DNA of 64,000 nucleotides. Source: CAWKKW01 sp963850345. Lineage in GTDB: Bacteria; Acidobacteriota; Terriglobia; Terriglobales; Acidobacteriaceae. The stretch lies in the NCBI GenBank assembly GCA_963850345.1, contig CAWKKW010000002.1:496001-560000 (forward strand). Direction: 5' to 3'. Each line of letters begins with the position of its first letter. Position 1 is the first letter of the stretch. Below the pieces are notes generated by a model. The model saw only the letters and a list, made by a program, of their open reading frames with translations, searched no databases and was not told where the DNA came from. Made by a program: the position numbers and the translations under genes. Positions 1 to 10,017 of the stretch are shown one piece after another.

Positions 1-443
1 GCGATGATATTTACCGCCTCGCGGATGACCTTGCGTTCGAGATCGACGACCTGCTGCCGATCGTGGATGCTGCCCAGTTGCTGGACTTTCTGCGCATCGA
101 AGAGGGCGACGCGGTCATCACGCCTGCCGGTCGCGAGTATGCCGAGTCAGAAATTCTGAAGCAAAAGATGCTGTTCCGCCAAGCGGCAGTGGAGCATGTG
201 CTGCTGTTGCGGCAGATCACGCGCGCGCTTAAGAACAAATCCGATCACACAATACCCGAAGAATTTTTTCTCGACATGCTGGATGAGCAGTTCAGCGAAG
301 ACGAAACTCAGCGGCAGTTGGAGACCGCGGTGAACTGGGGCCGCTACGCGGAGTTGTTCGACTTTGACGCGTCGCGGCGGCGGTTTGTGCTGCCGGCCGA
401 GGAAGAGACACCGCAGACGGTGAGCGAAGGGGAGGCGGAATGA
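1..443 (+). CDS. ABC transporter ATP-binding protein, C-terminal part (NitT/TauT type), 5' end outside window
   Basis: Partial gene; the reading frame is open from the first base and ends at a TGA at 441-443. The about 146 visible residues contain no Walker or signature motif. They match the AAA-associated C-terminal domain found behind the ATPase in nitrate/sulfonate/taurine-type importers, with a helical stretch beginning DDIYRLADDL and many acidic residues. The stop overlaps the start of the permease gene (ATGA), so the two are translationally coupled and form one transporter. The substrate cannot be read from this fragment. An ATG at 63 is internal and is not taken as the start. Confidence 0.8.
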   Translation, partial: DDIYRLADDLAFEIDDLLPIVDAAQLLDFLRIEEGDAVITPAGREYAESEILKQKMLFRQAAVEHVLLLRQITRALKNKSDHTIPEEFFLDMLDEQFSEDETQRQLETAVNWGRYAELFDFDASRRRFVLPAEEETPQTVSEGEAE

Positions 444-2185
444 GCGACCGCTACACGCTCGCGCGCACCCAGGTGCTGGAGCGGACCTGGCCGTTCTTCC
501 TCGACCTGAGTGTAGCCGCCACTGGGCTGGCCGCCTTCTACGCGGTGCTCTTCATCGCGCACGGATGGTTCGGCCACCCGGTACCCTCGGTCGAGATTTC
601 TCATTCCGCACGAATGCTGCCGCTGTATGCGTTCTATTCGATCGTGCGCATCTTCGGCGCCTACCTGCTGAGCCTGTTCTTTGCAGTCGGCTACGGATAC
701 GTGGCTGCGTACAATCCGCGCGTCGAAGCCTGGATGATCGCGGCGCTCGATATTCTTCAGTCGATTCCGGTGCTGAGTTTTCTGCCTGGTGTCATGCTCG
801 CGATGGTGTCGCTCTTTCCCACGCGGCAGTTGGGCGTGGAACTCGGCGCGATTCTGCTCATCTTTACCGGCCAGGTGTGGAACATGGCGTTCAGCTTCTA
901 CTCCTCGCTTAAGAGCATGCCGCGCGAGTTGCGAGAGGCGGCGGATGTGTACCGCTTCTCCGCATGGCAGCGATTCTGGCAACTCGAGCTTCCCTTCTCA
1001 GCGATCGGGCTGGTATGGAATTCGATGGTATCGGTGGCGGGCGGCTGGTTCTTCCTGACAGCGTGCGAAATGTTCGTTCTCGGGGATCGGGATTTCCGGC
1101 TCGCCGGGCTCGGCTCGTATATGCAGACGGCTGCCAGCACGGGCGATACGCGGGCGATGATCTTCGGGCTGATCACGGTCTTACTGATTATCGTGTTGAC
1201 CGATCAACTCGTCTGGCGACCGATTATCGCGTGGTCCGACAAGTTCAAGTTTGAGAATGTGGAGACCAGCGAGCGGCCACGCTCGCCGATTCTGTATGCG
1301 CTGCGGCACTCCAACCTGCTGGGAATTTTGCAGCAGCGGACACTGGCTCCGCTGAGCGAGCGCATCTATGCGGGGCTGGCGCATTCGCACGAGAAGAAGC
1401 AGAAGCGTACCGCACCACGGCGGCAGATGAAAGGACTCTCAAGGGTAGTGACCGTGGTGGTGGCGGTAACGGCCGTGGTAGGCGTGGCGATTGCTGCTTA
1501 TCATGCGCTTGAGTTGCTGCGTCTAATTCACCGGCAAGAGCTGGTGCAGTTGCTGAAGGGCGCGGGAGCGACGTTCCTGCGGGTAAACATCGCGCTGCTG
1601 ATTGCGGCGGCGTGGACGATTCCGGTTGGGGTGGCAATCGGGTTTCAGCCGCGCCTGGCGCGCATTGCGCAACCCATCGCCCAGATCGCTGCTTCGTTTC
1701 CGGCGACGGTCCTGTTCCCGATCATCATCCTCGGACTTTTTCGTCTTCACATCGGCTTCGGTGCCGGTTCGATTGCGCTGATGCTGCTTGGCACGCAGTG
1801 GTACATCCTGTTCAACGTGATTGCGGGCGCGATGGCGATTCCCTCGGATCTGCGCGAAGTCTCGAGCTTGTTTCACTTCAACCGGCTGCAGCGATGGACC
1901 ACGGTGATTCTGCCGGGGATTTTCCCTTACTTGCTCACCGGCATGGTGACGGCTTCGGGTGGGGCGTGGAACGCTTCGATCATCGCCGAGTATTTCCATC
2001 TGAAAGATCAGACGCTGCACACGGTTGGGTTGGGAGAGCAGATCAGCGCAGCCAGCGACTCGGGAAACTTCCCGATCCTGCTGCTGGCCACGATCATCAT
2101 GGCGCTGATGGTGGTGACGATCAACCGACTGGTCTGGCGGAGACTGTTCCGGCTGGCGGAGACGCGCTATCGGCTCGAAGCCTGA
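440..2185 (+). CDS. ABC transporter permease, two fused BPD_transp_1 domains
   Basis: A 581-aa inner-membrane permease made of two tandem copies of the binding-protein-dependent transport domain, about residues 90-275 and 370-570. Each copy has several hydrophobic helices and an EAA-type loop that contacts the ATPase: PRELREAADVYRFSAWQRF in the first half and PSDLREVSSLFHFNRLQRW in the second. A single chain can therefore supply the whole membrane pore. It starts at the ATG overlapping the ATPase stop. The family is NitT/TauT-like (nitrate, sulfonate, taurine, bicarbonate and related ions). No solute-binding protein is visible here; it may lie upstream. Substrate unknown. Confidence 0.88.
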   Translation: MSDRYTLARTQVLERTWPFFLDLSVAATGLAAFYAVLFIAHGWFGHPVPSVEISHSARMLPLYAFYSIVRIFGAYLLSLFFAVGYGYVAAYNPRVEAWMIAALDILQSIPVLSFLPGVMLAMVSLFPTRQLGVELGAILLIFTGQVWNMAFSFYSSLKSMPRELREAADVYRFSAWQRFWQLELPFSAIGLVWNSMVSVAGGWFFLTACEMFVLGDRDFRLAGLGSYMQTAASTGDTRAMIFGLITVLLIIVLTDQLVWRPIIAWSDKFKFENVETSERPRSPILYALRHSNLLGILQQRTLAPLSERIYAGLAHSHEKKQKRTAPRRQMKGLSRVVTVVVAVTAVVGVAIAAYHALELLRLIHRQELVQLLKGAGATFLRVNIALLIAAAWTIPVGVAIGFQPRLARIAQPIAQIAASFPATVLFPIIILGLFRLHIGFGAGSIALMLLGTQWYILFNVIAGAMAIPSDLREVSSLFHFNRLQRWTTVILPGIFPYLLTGMVTASGGAWNASIIAEYFHLKDQTLHTVGLGEQISAASDSGNFPILLLATIIMALMVVTINRLVWRRLFRLAETRYRLEA

Positions 2186-2224
2186 GCCATCCTTCAGTCC
2201 TCTCCGGTTTTCCGAATTGATATT

Positions 2225-2264
2225 GGCCGCACACTGCGTCACATTAAGTGGCGCCTGTGCGGCT
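2225..2264 (+). terminator. Strong stem-loop after the ABC permease gene
   Basis: GCCGCACA at 2226-2233 pairs with TGTGCGGC at 2256-2263. An inner stem GCGTCAC/GTGGCGC (one G-T pair) closes a 5-base loop. It lies 40 bases after the permease stop. There is no T-run behind it, so it may be a weak or factor-assisted terminator, or an RNA-stabilising hairpin. Confidence 0.45.
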
Positions 2265-2388
2265 AAAGTTCGGCGTAACGTAGGTGGGAGTCCTCGCCGC
2301 CTCATGCGCGGGGAGCAACACTTCGCCTCCCATTTGCCTCTGACTACTTGAATTTCATCCCAGAGAACCTAAAGGTAAGAAAGTTTTT

Positions 2389-4533
<2,145 letters not shown>

Positions 4534-4551
4534 TCGTTGTGGCTTGCAAAC

Positions 4552-4600
4552 AAGGTTCTGTCTGACCAGCAGCGATTCCGGAGACAGAACCTTTCTTTGC
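4552..4600 (+). terminator. Intrinsic terminator after glgX
   Basis: A perfect 12-bp stem: AAGGTTCTGTCT at 4552-4563 pairs with AGACAGAACCTT at 4582-4593, followed by a T-rich tail TCTTT. The loop is 18 bases. It lies 18 bases after the glgX stop and before the SD of the next gene, so it separates the two transcription units. Confidence 0.75.
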
Positions 4601-4625
4601 GTATTCTGTGTGGTAGGAGCAAAGC

Positions 4626-5681
4626 GTGAGCGAACCGATTCGCGTCGGAGTGGTGGGTTTCGGTCTGGCGGGCCGGGTGTTTCATGCAGCGGTGGTTCAC
4701 GCGACACCTGGCCTTGAACTCGCATGCATCGTGCAGCGCAGCGGGAACGAAGCCGCGGAGACTTATCCCCAGGTGCGCATCGCACGTTCTCTCGACGAAC
4801 TGTTGTCCGACCCGAGCATTACGCTGGTGGTGGTAGCCACACCGAACGACACCCACTTTGATCTTGCGCGGCAGTGTCTCCTAGCCAATCGCGCTGTCGT
4901 CATCGACAAGCCCTTCACCGTTACTTCAGAAGAGGCTGCTGAACTGATTCGACTGGCACGACAGCGGGAGCTGTTGCTCACGGCCTACCAGAGCCGCCGA
5001 TGGGATGGCGACTTCAAGACGGTTCGTGACCTGCTCGCTTCCGAGCAGCTTGGCAGGCTGGTGACGTTTGAATCCCACTTCGATCGTTTTCGTCAGCAAC
5101 CCAAACCCGGTGCTTGGCGCGAAAGCACACGTCTCGGTGGCGGCATCCTGTTCGACCTCGGATCGCACTTGATCGATCAGGCGCTGCGATTGTTCGGCCT
5201 GCCGCAGAGCCTGTACGCCGATGTTCGCACCGAGCGCGAGGGATTTGTAACCGACGATGCATTTGATCTGGAGCTGAGCTATCCGAGGCTCAGAGTTTGG
5301 CTGCGCTCGACCATGAGCGCATTGGCTGCGGGCCCGCGATTTACGGCCCACGGCACTGCAGGCAGCTTTGTGAAGTACGGCATCGATCCGCAGGAGGACG
5401 CCATCAAGCGCGGGGAGATGATTGGTTCCCCGCGTTGGGGAGAGGATGCCGAGAGCGATTGGGGCACGCTCAAGCTGGCGACCGGAGAGGCCCGCCGAGT
5501 ACCGACACAACCTGGAGATTACCGCGAACTTTATGCCAATGTCCGCGATGCGCTACTGGGAAGAGCGGCTCTGGAAGTGCGGCCAGAAGATGCCTGGCGC
5601 ACGGCACGAATGATTGAACTGGCCCGCGAGAGCAGTGCCCAAGGCAGGAGATTGCTTGTGGACTTTGGGCCGGAGCCCTAG
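4626..5681 (+). CDS. Gfo/Idh/MocA family oxidoreductase
   Basis: A 351-aa NAD(P)-dependent dehydrogenase. The N-terminal Rossmann fold shows VGVVGFGLAGR near the start. VVVATPNDTHF and VIDKPF (the family's E/D-K-P signature, about residues 98-101) follow. The C-terminal half is the alpha/beta substrate domain, with GGGILFDLGSHLIDQ carrying the conserved Asp/His pair. The start is GTG, preceded by TAGGAG at 7-base spacing. Family members oxidise sugars, inositols or similar polyols; the closest resemblance by eye is to the YdgJ/YhhX-like branch. Substrate unknown. It is separated from glgX by a terminator and faces a convergent aldehyde dehydrogenase. Confidence 0.9.
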   Translation: MSEPIRVGVVGFGLAGRVFHAAVVHATPGLELACIVQRSGNEAAETYPQVRIARSLDELLSDPSITLVVVATPNDTHFDLARQCLLANRAVVIDKPFTVTSEEAAELIRLARQRELLLTAYQSRRWDGDFKTVRDLLASEQLGRLVTFESHFDRFRQQPKPGAWRESTRLGGGILFDLGSHLIDQALRLFGLPQSLYADVRTEREGFVTDDAFDLELSYPRLRVWLRSTMSALAAGPRFTAHGTAGSFVKYGIDPQEDAIKRGEMIGSPRWGEDAESDWGTLKLATGEARRVPTQPGDYRELYANVRDALLGRAALEVRPEDAWRTARMIELARESSAQGRRLLVDFGPEP

Positions 5682-5687
5682 AAGTAG

Positions 5688-5727
5688 AGAGCCGGGGCAG
5701 CCGTTGCAAGCACTGCCCCAGGCCTCT
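5688..5727. terminator. Bidirectional stem-loop between convergent genes
   Basis: GGGGCAG at 5694-5700 pairs with CTGCCCC at 5713-5719. The flanks extend the stem with one bulge (AGAGCC with GGCCTCT). It sits between the stops of the convergent oxidoreductase and aldehyde dehydrogenase genes, where a shared terminator is expected. No clear T-run. Confidence 0.55.
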
Positions 5728-5735
5728 TGTATCCG

Positions 5736-7235
5736 CTACAGCGCGACAGTTACGGCCTTCACCTCGGTGTAGTTGTTCAACACCTCGGCTCCCATTTCGC
5801 GTCCCCATCCCGATTGCTTATAACCACCGAACGGCAGCGACGCGTCGAAGACGTTGTGGCAGTTCACCCATACTGTGCCGGAGCGGATGCGCCGAGCCAT
5901 CTTGTGGGCGGTCGAGATGTTGGTGGTCCAGACGCCGGCGGCAAGGCCGTAGACCGTGTTGTTGGCGAAGCGGGCGATCTCGTCAAGGTCGTCATCAGAG
6001 AAGCGTTGCGCGCACACCACCGGTCCGAAGATTTCTTCTCGGACCACCTGCATTTCGGGCTTGGTATCAACCAGCACCGTTGGTCGTACGAAGTAGCCGC
6101 GGTCGCCTTCGCGCTTGCCTCCTGCCGCAGCCTTCGCGCCCTCTCGGAATCCGGATTCAAGAAAACCTGTTACGCGGCTAAGCTGTTCATCGGAAACCAG
6201 TGGCCCCATCTCGGTCTGCGGATCGAGACCGCTGCCGACGCGGATCTTGCTCGCAATGCCGGCGACGCCTTCGACCACCTGGTCGTAAACGCGTTCGTGG
6301 ACGAAGAGGCGCGAACCGGCGCTGCAGCATTGGCCGTGATTGAAGAAGATGGCCGAGGCTGTTCCTGCAATGGCGCGATCGAGGTCCGCATCGGGGAAGA
6401 CGATGACGGGCGACTTACCGCCGAGCTCAAGCGTAACTTTCTTCAAGTTGCCGGTGGCCGCTTGCGCGATCAGCTTGCCCACTTCGGTGGAACCGGTGAA
6501 CGCAACTTTATCGACCAGAGGATGAGCCGCTAGAGGTGCGCCTGCTGCTTCACCATACCCGGTGAGAACGTTGACCACGCCTTCAGGGAATCCAGCTTCG
6601 TGAATCAGCTCAGCAAGACGTAATCCCGAGAGCGGCGTTTGTTCCGCAAGCTTGAGAATGACGGTGCAACCCGCAGCCAGCGCGGGGCCCAGCTTCCATG
6701 CCGCCATCAGTAGCGGGAAGTTCCAGGGAATGATTTGCGCCACGACGCCGACGGGCTCACGGAGGGTGTAACTGAGATATTCGCCCGCGTTTGAGATCGG
6801 GATGGTCGAGCCCACCATCTTGGTGCACCATCCGCCCATGTAGCGGAAGAGATCGACGGCAAGTGGAACATCGGCGACCCGGGCGACGGCGACCGGCTTC
6901 CCATTGTCGATAGATTCGAGTTCGGCAAACTCTTCAAGATTTGTTTCGAGCAGATCGGCGAGCTTCCACAGCAGCTTGCTGCGCTGGGAGGCTGACATGC
7001 GCGGCCACGCACCAGAGTCGAAGGCTTTGCGAGCGGCGGCGACGGCCAGTTCCACATCGGCATTCTCGGCCTCAGGAACCTGCGCGATCACGTCACCAGT
7101 CGCCGGGTTGTAGACCGGAAACGTCTTTCCGGATTGAGCTTTGACAAACTTGCCACCGATAAACATACGGTGATCCTGAGACACAAAGTCGGCGGCTTTG
7201 GAATGAAGTCGAGTATCGACGGATACAGTAGCCAT
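5736..7235 (-). CDS. NAD(P)-dependent aldehyde dehydrogenase
   Basis: A 499-aa cytosolic enzyme oxidising an aldehyde to its acid. Seen: the cofactor/active-site region IIPWNFPLLMA, FTGSTEVGK, the general-base motif LELGGKSP, and the catalytic cysteine in NHGQCCSAGSR. Length and C-terminus (PFGGYKQSGWGREMG) are typical of the ALDH1/2-like (retinal/betaine/phenylacetaldehyde) branch. The ATG at 7235 is chosen over the longer frame because a clear GGAGGTT precedes it by a few bases and the preceding 16 codons are not family-like. Physiological substrate unknown. It is convergent with the dehydrogenase and downstream of kdpD on the same strand, but about 190 bases away. Confidence 0.92.
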   Translation of the reverse strand: MATVSVDTRLHSKAADFVSQDHRMFIGGKFVKAQSGKTFPVYNPATGDVIAQVPEAENADVELAVAAARKAFDSGAWPRMSASQRSKLLWKLADLLETNLEEFAELESIDNGKPVAVARVADVPLAVDLFRYMGGWCTKMVGSTIPISNAGEYLSYTLREPVGVVAQIIPWNFPLLMAAWKLGPALAAGCTVILKLAEQTPLSGLRLAELIHEAGFPEGVVNVLTGYGEAAGAPLAAHPLVDKVAFTGSTEVGKLIAQAATGNLKKVTLELGGKSPVIVFPDADLDRAIAGTASAIFFNHGQCCSAGSRLFVHERVYDQVVEGVAGIASKIRVGSGLDPQTEMGPLVSDEQLSRVTGFLESGFREGAKAAAGGKREGDRGYFVRPTVLVDTKPEMQVVREEIFGPVVCAQRFSDDDLDEIARFANNTVYGLAAGVWTTNISTAHKMARRIRSGTVWVNCHNVFDASLPFGGYKQSGWGREMGAEVLNNYTEVKAVTVAL

Positions 7236-7393
7236 AGAACCTCCGGCCCACCGGCTCAGACGAAAACTCAGGGGTTTGAGCAAGGCCGGTTGGCGCCGCT
7301 AACGACGATACACCGTGGGATGCGCAACGGGAAAGTGGCCTGGAGAGAGGGTCGGGGAGATCTAGCCAGTACATCTACATGCAGCCTTTGGCC

Positions 7394-7409
7394 GTTCAGC
7401 ATATTGAAC
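7394..7409. promoter_or_regulatory. Inverted repeat GTTCA-N6-TGAAC between kdpD and the aldehyde dehydrogenase gene
   Basis: GTTCAGCATATTGAAC is a near-perfect 16-bp palindrome in the roughly 190-bp gap downstream of kdpD and upstream of the aldehyde dehydrogenase gene. It could be an operator for the latter. No other clear signal is seen in this gap. Confidence 0.3.
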
Positions 7410-7429
7410 ATATCGCGAGGGAGGCGGCC

Positions 7430-8917
7430 CTATCCCGCCTCGGAACCTGTCTCCGTTTCCGGTTGCAGGGGAAGCCAAAAAGTGAAGGTCGCACCCTCAC
7501 CGATCTTGCTCTGGACGCGGATGCCGCCGTGAAGCGCGCGCAGGATCGCGTGTGCAATCGCCAGCCCCATGCCGGTGCCCAGGACACGATGACGATGCCG
7601 CTGGCCTCGGAAAAATTTGTCGAAGACGAACGGCTGCTCGCTCTCCTCAATGCCCGGTCCACGATCGGTCACGCTTACCTGCAATTCTTGGTCGGCGATG
7701 CGTGCGGTCAAGGTAATCGGCGATCCCGCTGGAGAATACTTCGCGGCATTCTCAATCAGGTGACGAAGCACGCGTCTAACCAGTTCCCTGTCCATCGGCA
7801 CGGACGGCATGTCTTCGGGAATGTCGCGAACCACCTCGCGGCGGCGCAGAAGCGACCGGCAATCTTCGAGAACGAGGTCGACGATCTCGCTTAAAGGCTG
7901 CGGAGTCAGGTTCACCTGCACACTGGCTGAGTCGAGTTGCGCCATCTCCACGGCCTGACCAATCAGGCCATTCAGCCGCGAACTCTCCTCGTCAAGCACG
8001 GTATACATTTCATGCCGCTCAGATTCGGCGAGCGAGGCCTGGCTGATCAAGCTCGTGATGGCGACGCGGATGGCCGTGAGCGGTGTGCGGAGCTCGTGAG
8101 TAACAGAGTCAAGCAGCGCGGCGCGAAGCCTCTCGCTTTCGCGTGCCGCCTCGGCGCGGCTCGAACGCTCGATCGCTGAAGCCCGTTCCAGCGCAATGGC
8201 TAGCAGCCCAGCGATCGCTTCATAGATTCCGTCGGAGTATTCGCCTTCTGTCATGGCGAGTGCGCCCGCGGATCGCATGCCGAGAGTCAGCGGCACGATA
8301 CGAATTCCGCTGACCGGCGAGGAACTGGAGGTGTAAGGAATCGTCGCAAGCCCGAGTTCCTCGAGCGGCAGCAATTCGTTATCAGGGTCGGAGTAATACG
8401 CGGCCGTTTTCTCGCGAAGATACAGCGCTACAGCGCGTAAGCGAAAGATGCTCGCGATGAGCGCGGGCGAGTGGCGTTGAAGCGACTGAACGTCTTCCTG
8501 CAGCAGTAGCTGCTGGCTTAATTCATAGAGGCGCTCGACCTCGGTTCGGCGGGCTTCGGACAACTCAGCCTGGCGGCGTTCGCTCTCTGAGAGATGACTC
8601 ACAAGTACGCTGGCACACAGCAGTGCACCAAAGGTGACCCAATTTTGCGGGTCTGACACGGTGAAGGTGCCGAGCGGCGGCAGGAAAAAATAGTTGTAAA
8701 GCCCGGCGCAGAGGATGGAGAGATAGACAGAATAGGCCAGCCGCCAGCGCGTCGCTACGATAAGCACCAGCACCAGGAAGGTGAGCGCCACGGTGGTTTG
8801 ATTGGCATGCACGACGAGCCGGTAAAGAGCGACAACGAGCAATGCCGTGGCGGTTACGACACTGTAGCGCAGGATGCGCGTGGCGAGGCTTGAAGGCGGA
8901 TTTCTCAGGATGGCCAC
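7430..8917 (-). CDS. kdpD: KdpD-like sensor histidine kinase lacking the N-terminal KdpD/Usp region
   Basis: A 495-aa membrane sensor kinase that would phosphorylate KdpE. It begins almost at once with the four-helix KdpD membrane region (DUF4118-like, about residues 15-110, with the LYNYFFLPPLGTFTV stretch typical of KdpD). A GAF-like region follows (about 140-250), then HisKA with H274 in SVTHELRTPLTAIR, and a HATPase domain (N-box ENAAKYSP, DRGPGI, GTGMGLAIA). The about 400-residue cytoplasmic KdpD/UspA portion of E. coli KdpD, which carries a Walker motif and binds c-di-AMP in some species, is absent and not found upstream. It is transcribed away from kdpE with an 87-bp gap. Confidence 0.88.
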   Translation of the reverse strand: MAILRNPPSSLATRILRYSVVTATALLVVALYRLVVHANQTTVALTFLVLVLIVATRWRLAYSVYLSILCAGLYNYFFLPPLGTFTVSDPQNWVTFGALLCASVLVSHLSESERRQAELSEARRTEVERLYELSQQLLLQEDVQSLQRHSPALIASIFRLRAVALYLREKTAAYYSDPDNELLPLEELGLATIPYTSSSSPVSGIRIVPLTLGMRSAGALAMTEGEYSDGIYEAIAGLLAIALERASAIERSSRAEAARESERLRAALLDSVTHELRTPLTAIRVAITSLISQASLAESERHEMYTVLDEESSRLNGLIGQAVEMAQLDSASVQVNLTPQPLSEIVDLVLEDCRSLLRRREVVRDIPEDMPSVPMDRELVRRVLRHLIENAAKYSPAGSPITLTARIADQELQVSVTDRGPGIEESEQPFVFDKFFRGQRHRHRVLGTGMGLAIAHAILRALHGGIRVQSKIGEGATFTFWLPLQPETETGSEAG

Positions 8918-9004
8918 GGCCTGATGATACGCGCCCAGCCGGCGAGCTAAGATCTACTCATCAAACCCAGTGATGTATCGTAAAGCTCGTAGGAGTCTGC
9001 TTTT

Positions 9005-9694
9005 ATGGCGGAGCGAGTGCTGGTGATCGACGACGAGGCGCAGATTACGCGGGTTCTACGCACCTCGTTCGCGAATCAAGGATACGACGTGCGGATTGCC
9101 AACGATCCGCAGGAGGCCCTGCGCGTTTTTGATGAATGGGCACCCGACCTTGTGATTACCGACTTGATGATGCCCGGCGTCTCGGGCACCGACGTGTGCC
9201 GCGCCATTCGACGGAAAGGCAACACCCCAATCATTGTGTTGTCTGTTCGCGACCAGGAACGCGCCAAGGTGGAGGCGCTCGATGCGGGTGCAGACGATTA
9301 CGTCACCAAGCCATTCGGCATTCAGGAACTGTTGGCGCGCGTGCGGGCACATTTGCGGCGGGCTCCGGAGCGATCCAACGACACTGCCATTGAGATCGGC
9401 GATTTCGTTGTGGATCCCGCGGCGCATTCGGTTATGGTTTCGGGACGCTCGGTCCATCTCACGCCGACTGAGTTCGACCTGCTGCTCTACTTCGCTCGAA
9501 ACCCGGGAAAGGTACTGACGCATCGTGCGCTGCTCACCGCAGTGTGGGGCTCGCAGTCCGCGCAACAGCCCGAATACCTGAGAGTGTTCGTTGGGCAGTT
9601 ACGGCGCAAACTCGAAGGCGATGCGCCTAAAGAATACCTGCAAACTGAACCCTGGGTTGGGTACCGCTTCATCCCCGAAGGCCTGCCTGAGTAA
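9005..9694 (+). CDS. kdpE: KdpE response regulator (OmpR/PhoB family)
   Basis: A 229-aa two-component response regulator. The receiver domain (residues 1-120) has the acidic pair in VIDDEAQ, phospho-acceptor D53 in VITDLMMPG, and the conserved Lys in DDYVTKPFG. The C-terminal winged-helix DNA-binding domain (about 130-227) has LTPTEFDLLLYFARNPGKVLTH and VGYRF. TAGGAG precedes the ATG by 9 bases. It probably activates the kdp genes just downstream, through the box at 9707-9723. Its partner kinase is the divergently transcribed gene at 7430-8917. Confidence 0.93.
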   Translation: MAERVLVIDDEAQITRVLRTSFANQGYDVRIANDPQEALRVFDEWAPDLVITDLMMPGVSGTDVCRAIRRKGNTPIIVLSVRDQERAKVEALDAGADDYVTKPFGIQELLARVRAHLRRAPERSNDTAIEIGDFVVDPAAHSVMVSGRSVHLTPTEFDLLLYFARNPGKVLTHRALLTAVWGSQSAQQPEYLRVFVGQLRRKLEGDAPKEYLQTEPWVGYRFIPEGLPE

Positions 9695-9706
9695 GTCCTA
9701 GCCAGC

Positions 9707-9723
9707 TTTATACATTCTTTATC
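9707..9723 (+). promoter_or_regulatory. KdpE-binding-site-like box upstream of the kdp genes
   Basis: TTTATACATTCTTTATC lies between kdpE and the kdp structural genes. From memory, the E. coli KdpE site is T-rich and begins TTTATACTTTTTTTACA; the match here is 13 of 17 by eye and the position is right. It is the only AT-rich island in the 139-bp gap. Confidence 0.55.
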
Positions 9724-9766
9724 TGTTCCTTATGGGCGCCTTACTGCGCCTGGCTTCTACTAGCTA

Positions 9767-9825
9767 AGGCGTGATAAGTGCGCGCTGCGGGCCTCTGGTC
9801 CCGCACGTCCTCACGCTTAAAGGAG
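9767..9825 (+). promoter_or_regulatory. Folded leader sequestering or flanking the kdp ribosome-binding site
   Basis: AGGCGTGA at 9767-9774 pairs with TCACGCTT at 9811-9818 (one G-U). Inside is a second stem, TGCGGG at 9786-9791 with CCCGCA at 9800-9805. An alternative pairing GTGCG/CGCAC competes with the inner stem. The SD AAAGGAG starts at 9819, immediately after the outer stem. This could tune translation of the first kdp peptide. It does not look like a ydaO-type riboswitch, which would be longer. Confidence 0.4.
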
Positions 9826-9833
9826 CCCATGCA

Positions 9834-9920
9834 ATGCAGGATCTCTTGACACTGGTCTTCACGATCGTCTTCTTCGTGGTTGCGCTGCTATACGTGCAGG
9901 CATGCGAAAGGTTGAGGTAA
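9834..9920 (+). CDS. 28-aa single-helix membrane peptide, first gene of the kdp operon
   Basis: A very short gene, ATG at 9834 to TAA at 9918-9920. Almost the whole peptide is one hydrophobic helix (LTLVFTIVFFVVALL), ending in YVQACERLR, a polar tail with one cysteine. AAAGGAG precedes the ATG by 8 bases. It lies 6 bases before kdpF, so it is surely cotranscribed. As I recall, similar peptides ending in a Y-V-x-x-C-E/D-R-L tail occur before kdpF in several phyla, but no function has been assigned. It may be an additional small subunit or stabiliser of the Kdp complex. It is too short for default gene callers. Confidence 0.7.
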   Translation: MQDLLTLVFTIVFFVVALLYVQACERLR

Positions 9921-9926
9921 TTCACC

Positions 9927-10016
9927 ATGGACGTGACGACGATCTTGGTAGTGGTTCTCACCGTTTTGCTGATGGGGTACCTGGTGTTGACCCTGTTACG
10001 CCCGGAGAAATTCTGA
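9927..10016 (+). CDS. kdpF: KdpF, small subunit of the K+-transporting ATPase
   Basis: A 29-aa peptide: one transmembrane helix followed by the diagnostic C-terminus LLRPEKF. KdpF stabilises the KdpFABC complex in the inner membrane. It starts at ATG 9927 and ends at TGA 10014-10016, one base before the kdpA ATG. A Shine-Dalgarno sequence is poor; coupling with the preceding peptide (stop 6 bases upstream) is likely. Confidence 0.88.
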   Translation: MDVTTILVVVLTVLLMGYLVLTLLRPEKF

Positions 10017-10017
10017 A

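Noticed and set aside
9695..9833. c-di-AMP (ydaO-type) riboswitch before the kdp genes
   Set aside because: The gap is about 139 bases and I see none of the ydaO core sequence. Only simple nested stems are present.
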